A stretch of DNA of 64,000 nt from Xanthomonas sp. SI. Lineage in GTDB: Bacteria; Pseudomonadota; Gammaproteobacteria; Xanthomonadales; Xanthomonadaceae. The notes beneath the pieces are model-generated. The model was given only the letters and a program-made list of their open reading frames with translations. It was not told where the DNA came from and searched no databases. Each line of letters begins with the position of its first letter. The first letter of the stretch is position 1. This document shows, piece by piece, positions 57,147 to 64,000 of this stretch. The stretch covers positions 2,604,001-2,668,000 of the forward strand of contig NZ_CP051261.1 of the NCBI RefSeq assembly GCF_014236855.1, in the 5' to 3' direction. The position numbers and the translations under genes were made by a program.

Positions 57147-57527
57147 ATGCAACTGAGCCTGTTGAAGACCAAGATCCACCGCGCCACCGTCACCCATTCG
57201 GAGCTCAACTACGAAGGGTCGATCGCCATCGACGGGCTGCTGCTGGACGCCACCGGCATCCGCGAGTTCGAGCAGGTGCACATCTGGGACGTCACCAACG
57301 GCGCACGCTTCAGCACCTACGCGATCCGCGCCGACGAAGGCAGCGGCATCGTCTCGCTCAACGGCGGCGCCGCGCGTCACGTGCAGGTCGGCGACCTGAT
57401 CATCATCGCCGCCTTCGCCGGCATGAGCGAAGAGGAAGCCGCGCGCTTCCAGCCGACCCTGGTCTACGTGGACGGCGCCAACAAGATCACCCATACCAAC
57501 CACAGCATCCCGAAGCAGGCCGCATGA
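57147..57527 (+). CDS. panD: aspartate 1-decarboxylase
   Basis: A 126-aa pyruvoyl enzyme giving beta-alanine for pantothenate. The self-cleavage site Gly24-Ser25 is intact in '[11 protein letters not shown]', where Ser25 becomes the pyruvoyl group. '[16 protein letters not shown]' is typical. Length is normal. The stop overlaps pgi (ATGA). Confidence 0.96.
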   Translation: MQLSLLKTKIHRATVTHSELNYEGSIAIDGLLLDATGIREFEQVHIWDVTNGARFSTYAIRADEGSGIVSLNGGAARHVQVGDLIIIAAFAGMSEEEAARFQPTLVYVDGANKITHTNHSIPKQAA

Positions 57528-59038
57528 CACAGTCCAACGGTTTCGACGCACTGCATTCCCACGCCCAGCGCTTGCGCGGGGCGCGCCTTCCCGAACTGCT
57601 GGCCGCCGAGCCGGGCCGGGTCGAAGACCTGGCGCTGCAGGTCGGGCCGTTGTACTTCAACTTCGCGCGGCAGAAATACGACCGCGCCGCGCTCGACGCA
57701 CTGCTGGCGCTGGCCGCCGAGCACGACGTGGCCGGCGCGTTCCAGCGGCTGTTCCGCGGCGAGACGGTCAACGTCACCGAAGGCCGCGCCGCGCTGCACA
57801 CCGCATTGCGCGGCGAGCTCAGCGGCGCGCCGGTCGCGGCCGAGGCCAACGCCAGCGCCCGCGACGTGCAGCAGCGCATGCGCGCGCTGATCGACGCGCT
57901 GGCGCAGACCGAGGTCACCGACATCGTCAGCGTCGGCATCGGCGGTTCCGACCTGGGCCCGCGCTTGGTCGCCGACGCGTTGCGTCCGGTCGAAGGCGCG
58001 CGCTTCCGCGTGCATTTCGTCTCCAACGTCGATGGCGCGGCGATGCAGCGCACGCTGGCCACGCTGGATCCGGCGCGTACCGCCGGCGTGCTGATCTCCA
58101 AGACCTTCGGCACCCAGGAAACCCTGCTCAACGGCCAGATCCTGCGCGACTGGCTCGGCGGCAGCGAGCGCCTGTATGCCGTCAGCGCCAACCCCGAGCG
58201 CGCCGCCAAGGCCTTCGACATCGCCGCCGGCCGCGTGCTGCCGATGTGGGACTGGGTCGGCGGGCGCTATTCGCTGTGGTCGGCGGTGGGCTTCCCGATC
58301 GCGCTGGCGATCGGCGCCGACGGCTTCGAGCAGTTGCTGGCCGGTGCCGCGCAGTTCGACGAACACGCGCTGACCGCGCCGCTGCCGCGCAACGTGGCGG
58401 TGCTGCACGCGCTGACCACGCTGTGGAACCGCAACGTGCTCGGCTACGCCACGCAGGCGGTGATGACCTACGACCAGCGCCTGGCGCTGCTGCCGGCCTA
58501 CCTGCAGCAACTGGTGATGGAGAGCCTGGGCAAGCGCGTGCGCCTGGACGGCAGCCCGGTGCAGGCCGATACCGTGCCGGTGTGGTGGGGCGGCGCCGGC
58601 ACCGACGTGCAGCACAGCTTCTTCCAGGCGCTGCACCAGGGCACCAGCGTGGTGCCGGCCGATTTCATCGGCTGCATCCGCAACGACGATCCGTACACGG
58701 TCAACCACCAGGCGCTGCTGGCCAACCTGCTGGCGCAGACCGAGGCGCTGGCCAACGGGCAGGGCAGCGACGACCCGCACCGCGACTATCCGGGCGGCCG
58801 CCCGAGCACGCTGATCCTGCTCGACGCGCTGACCCCGCAGGCGCTGGGCGCGCTGATCGCGATGTACGAGCACAGCGTCTACGTGCAGTCGGTGATCTGG
58901 GGCATCAACGCCTTCGACCAGTTCGGCGTGGAACTGGGCAAGCAACTGGCCAGCCAGCTGCTGCCGGCGCTGCAGGGCGAAACCACCGAGGTCGCCGACC
59001 CGGTGACGCGCGCAGTGCTGGCGCGCTTGCGCGGCTGA
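57524..59038 (+). CDS. pgi: glucose-6-phosphate isomerase
   Basis: A 504-aa glycolytic enzyme interconverting glucose 6-phosphate and fructose 6-phosphate. It has '[20 protein letters not shown]', '[10 protein letters not shown]', '[13 protein letters not shown]' (phosphate and sugar binding), '[11 protein letters not shown]' and the C-terminal '[13 protein letters not shown]' with the catalytic Lys. Coupling to panD by overlap is seen; the link is positional rather than metabolic. A terminator follows at once. Confidence 0.96.
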   Translation: MTQSNGFDALHSHAQRLRGARLPELLAAEPGRVEDLALQVGPLYFNFARQKYDRAALDALLALAAEHDVAGAFQRLFRGETVNVTEGRAALHTALRGELSGAPVAAEANASARDVQQRMRALIDALAQTEVTDIVSVGIGGSDLGPRLVADALRPVEGARFRVHFVSNVDGAAMQRTLATLDPARTAGVLISKTFGTQETLLNGQILRDWLGGSERLYAVSANPERAAKAFDIAAGRVLPMWDWVGGRYSLWSAVGFPIALAIGADGFEQLLAGAAQFDEHALTAPLPRNVAVLHALTTLWNRNVLGYATQAVMTYDQRLALLPAYLQQLVMESLGKRVRLDGSPVQADTVPVWWGGAGTDVQHSFFQALHQGTSVVPADFIGCIRNDDPYTVNHQALLANLLAQTEALANGQGSDDPHRDYPGGRPSTLILLDALTPQALGALIAMYEHSVYVQSVIWGINAFDQFGVELGKQLASQLLPALQGETTEVADPVTRAVLARLRG

Positions 59039-59060
59039 GGCGCGCTTTCGGGTGTCATGC

Positions 59061-59089
59061 AACGGGGCCTTCGGGCCCCGTTCGTTTTT
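59061..59089 (+). terminator. terminator of panD-pgi
   Basis: aacggggcc / ggccccgtt arms with ttc loop and cgttttt tail, 22 bases after the pgi stop. Confidence 0.85.
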
Positions 59090-59631
59090 GCCGCGCGCTA
59101 CGCCTTCGGTATCCGTGAGCGGACTCGTCCTGCACAGCATGCTTCGACTGATCGCTCAAAAAACCGGAGCGGGCTCACGCACATTGCTTGCCGGTTGACC
59201 CGACGCGCGATAGCGGAGAGAAGTCTGCGGGAGCGACTTCAATCGCGACGAGCGGAGATGCGCACAGCAATCGTCCAACTGGATCGGCGCTAAAAACGCT
59301 GCGTCGCGCGACGCCGCAGACTGTCCGAAGAGGGCGCCATCCCCGCGGCAGAGTTGCGCAGTTCTCCGACAGGGCAGTGTTGCGGCGCAGCAAGCGTGTT
59401 TGCCGACGCGAACATGGCAGCGGCTGACGATGCTGCGATCACGCGGCGGGCCGGCCTTGCCGGTATTCCATCGCTATAGCGCAATCCGATATCCGTAGCA
59501 GGGTCAGGCATACCTGGCGGCGTGGTTGACAGCATCGGGGCGATTAATGAAGCGTAGGCGCCGGTCGCGTGTCTCGGGAGGGAGCGTGGCCGCCGTATGT
59601 CGCGCGTTTGCCGTCCCTGGGAGGGAAGACC
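59090..59631. other. 542-bp non-coding region before the GH3 gene
   Basis: No gene is supported. A diverged copy of the REP-type unit (gggagcgacttcaatcgcgac) lies at 59229-59249. The last part must contain the GH3 promoter; palindromes such as cgctatagcg (near 59472) are seen but no box can be assigned. The end, cgtccctgggagggaagacc, resembles the leader of the two TonB receptors. Confidence 0.4.
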
Positions 59632-62217
<2,586 letters not shown>

Positions 62218-62532
62218 TGCGCGCCTGACCAGAACGCCAGCGGCGCCGTCGCCGGATGGCGTCGCCTGCGCCGATACAGCGGGGGCAGGGCGGGAGGCCA
62301 GAGCTGCGGCGAAGGCGGATAGCGCCAGCCGCTGCGGCGGCAGCGGCCGCAGAAGCGGCATCGGGCGACAGGACGCGCCGCGACAAACGCTTCGCGCGAC
62401 GACCGGTGCGCGATGGCACGGCGGCAGCGGCCGCGCGCGGTCGCATTCGGCCATACAAAGACAGCACCCGTCCCGTGCGGATGGGCGCATCGATACACAG
62501 GCGAAAGGGCTGCGGCCCGTGGGAGAAGTGCA
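62218..62532. other. 315-bp stretch between GH3 and the symporter
   Basis: No gene supported and no clear terminator, so GH3 and the symporter may be cotranscribed. The open frames on both strands are low-complexity Arg/Ala-rich translations. Confidence 0.35.
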
Positions 62533-64000
62533 GTGGGTCTGGCGACGTTGGATATTGCGATCGTATTGGTCTACCTGACGGGCATCTTCGTGCTCGCGCA
62601 GTGGGTATCGCGGGAAAAGGCCGGGCACAGCAAGAGCGCCGAGGACTACTTCCTGGCCGGCAAGACCCTGCCGTGGTGGGCGATCGGCGCGTCGCTGATC
62701 GCGGCCAACATCTCCGCCGAGCAGATCATCGGCATGGCCGGTTCCGGCTATGCGATCGGCCTGGCGATCGCGTCCTACGAATGGATGGCGGCGCTGACCC
62801 TGCTGATCGTCGGCAAGTTCTTCCTGCCGATCTTCCTGCGCAACGGCATCTACACCATGCCGCAGTTCCTGGAGCAGCGTTACGGCAAGTGGATCCGCAC
62901 CTTGATGGCGGTGTTCTGGCTGCTGCTGTACGTGTTCGTCAACCTGACCTCGATCCTGTGGCTGGGTTCGATCGCAGTGAGCCAGGTCACCGGCATGGAC
63001 CAGACCCTGGCGCTGGCCCTGATCGGCGTGTTCGCGCTGATCTACCAGCTGTACGGCGGGCTCAAGGCGGTGGCGCTGACCGACATCGTGCAGGTCACCC
63101 TGCTGGTGCTGGGCGGATTGCTGGTGGCCGGGCTGACCCTGTCGCGCATCGGCGACGGTGCCGGCGTGCTGGCCGGGTTCAAGCATCTGTGGAATGCGCA
63201 TCCCGAGCACTTCCACATGATCCTGAGCAAGGACAACCCGTTCTACAAGGACCTGCCGGGCCTGAGCGTGCTGCTCGGCGGGCTGTGGGTGATGAACATC
63301 AGCTACTGGGGCTTCAACCAATACATCATCCAGCGCGCGCTGGCCGCCAAGAACATCGGCGAGGCGCAGAAGGGCATGGTGTTCGCCGCGTTTCTGAAGC
63401 TGCTGATGCCGTTGGTGATCGTGGTCCCGGGCATCGCCGCGGTGGTGCTGGCGCCGGACCTGGCCAAGCCCGACCAGGCTTACCCGACCATGATGCAGCT
63501 GCTGCCCAGCGGCATCCTCGGCCTGGTGTTCGCCGCGCTGGTGGCGGCGATCGTGGCCTCGCTGGCGTCGAAGATCAATTCGGTGGCGACCATCTTCACC
63601 CTGGACTTCTACGCCAAGTTCCGCCCGCAGACCGGACAGAAGCAACTGGTGCGGGTGGGCCGCATCGCCGCGGTGACGTCGGTGCTGATCGGCATCCTCA
63701 CCGCGCGGCCGCTGCTCGGCAACTTCGACCAGGGCTTCCAGTTCATCCAGGAATTCACCGGCTTCTTCACCCCGGGCGTGGTGGTGATCTTCATGCTCGG
63801 CCTGTTCTGGAAGCGGGCCAACGAAGCCGGCGCGCTGACCGCGGCGATCGGGTCGGTGGTGCTGTCGTTCGCGCTCAAGTTCGCCTGGCCGGAACTGCCG
63901 TTCATGGACCGCATCGGCGTGGTGTTCGTGGCGGCGCTGGTGCTGGCGGTGGTGGTGTCGCTGCTGACCCCGGCCACGCAGGCGCGCGACCTGATCCGCA
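62533..64000 (+). CDS. sodium/solute symporter (SSS family), 3' end outside the window
   Basis: The first 489 codons of a sodium-coupled transporter of the vSGLT type. It starts at GTG 62533 with an AGAAG site. 'KSAEDYFLAGKTLPWWAIGA' and 'LIAANISAEQIIGMAGSGYA' are the typical first helices of sugar SSS members, and at least ten hydrophobic segments are seen before the sequence ends in 'TQARDLIR'. Downstream of a GH3 glucosidase, import of glucose or a related sugar is likely. The frame continues beyond position 64000. Confidence 0.9.
   Translation, partial: MGLATLDIAIVLVYLTGIFVLAQWVSREKAGHSKSAEDYFLAGKTLPWWAIGASLIAANISAEQIIGMAGSGYAIGLAIASYEWMAALTLLIVGKFFLPIFLRNGIYTMPQFLEQRYGKWIRTLMAVFWLLLYVFVNLTSILWLGSIAVSQVTGMDQTLALALIGVFALIYQLYGGLKAVALTDIVQVTLLVLGGLLVAGLTLSRIGDGAGVLAGFKHLWNAHPEHFHMILSKDNPFYKDLPGLSVLLGGLWVMNISYWGFNQYIIQRALAAKNIGEAQKGMVFAAFLKLLMPLVIVVPGIAAVVLAPDLAKPDQAYPTMMQLLPSGILGLVFAALVAAIVASLASKINSVATIFTLDFYAKFRPQTGQKQLVRVGRIAAVTSVLIGILTARPLLGNFDQGFQFIQEFTGFFTPGVVVIFMLGLFWKRANEAGALTAAIGSVVLSFALKFAWPELPFMDRIGVVFVAALVLAVVVSLLTPATQARDLIR

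Overview
The window looks like a chromosome segment of a Xanthomonas-type gammaproteobacterium. Most of it is very GC-rich and densely coding. It carries very large TonB-dependent receptors next to glycoside hydrolases and many copies of a short hairpin repeat built on 'gtaggagcggcttcagccgcgac'. It also has the gene orders dapA-lipoprotein and panB-panC-panD-pgi. The genus is an inference from this gene content; no rRNA or species marker is present.

Positions 1 to about 9,310 look like a mobilizable genomic island, visibly richer in A+T in its first 5.3 kb. It begins with a cluster of unrecognised genes: a PD-(D/E)XK-like nuclease cut by the window edge, an AbiU2/HEPN-like protein, a 452-aa protein with a degenerate nuclease-like core, and a multi-pass membrane protein. 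Then come a His-rich putative metal protein, an HNH endonuclease, a TraD-like protein, a candidate MOBQ-type oriT and a MobA/MobL relaxase. The island ends at what looks like a 3' fragment of a tRNA-Ser gene beside the first codons of a lost integrase.

Positions 9.8-30 kb are mostly housekeeping: a CsbD-like protein, a Phd/zeta toxin-antitoxin pair, glgX, a pirin with a divergent LysR regulator, a DedA-rhodanese fusion, two identical tRNA-Arg genes, thiD, phoH, a PrxQ-type peroxiredoxin, gcvR, dapA, a BamC-like lipoprotein and ferredoxin. A D-galactonate operon (dgoA-dgoD-lactonase-dgoK) with a divergent LysR regulator follows.

Positions 30.5-52.7 kb form a xyloglucan utilization locus: two TonB-dependent receptors, GH74 endo-xyloglucanase, SGNH O-acetylesterase, GH35 beta-galactosidase, GH31 alpha-xylosidase, GH95 alpha-L-fucosidase, xylulokinase, xylose isomerase and an MFS sugar transporter. 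Together they would cut xyloglucan outside the cell, import the oligosaccharides, remove acetyl, galactosyl, xylosyl and fucosyl groups, and send xylose to the pentose phosphate pathway. The neighbouring galactonate operon could take galactose released by the GH35 enzyme.

Positions 52.8-64 kb hold tRNA-Glu, pcnB-folK-panB-panC, a repeat array, panD-pgi, then a GH3 beta-glucosidase and the start of a sodium/solute symporter that runs off the window. The symporter could import the glucose left at the end of xyloglucan breakdown.
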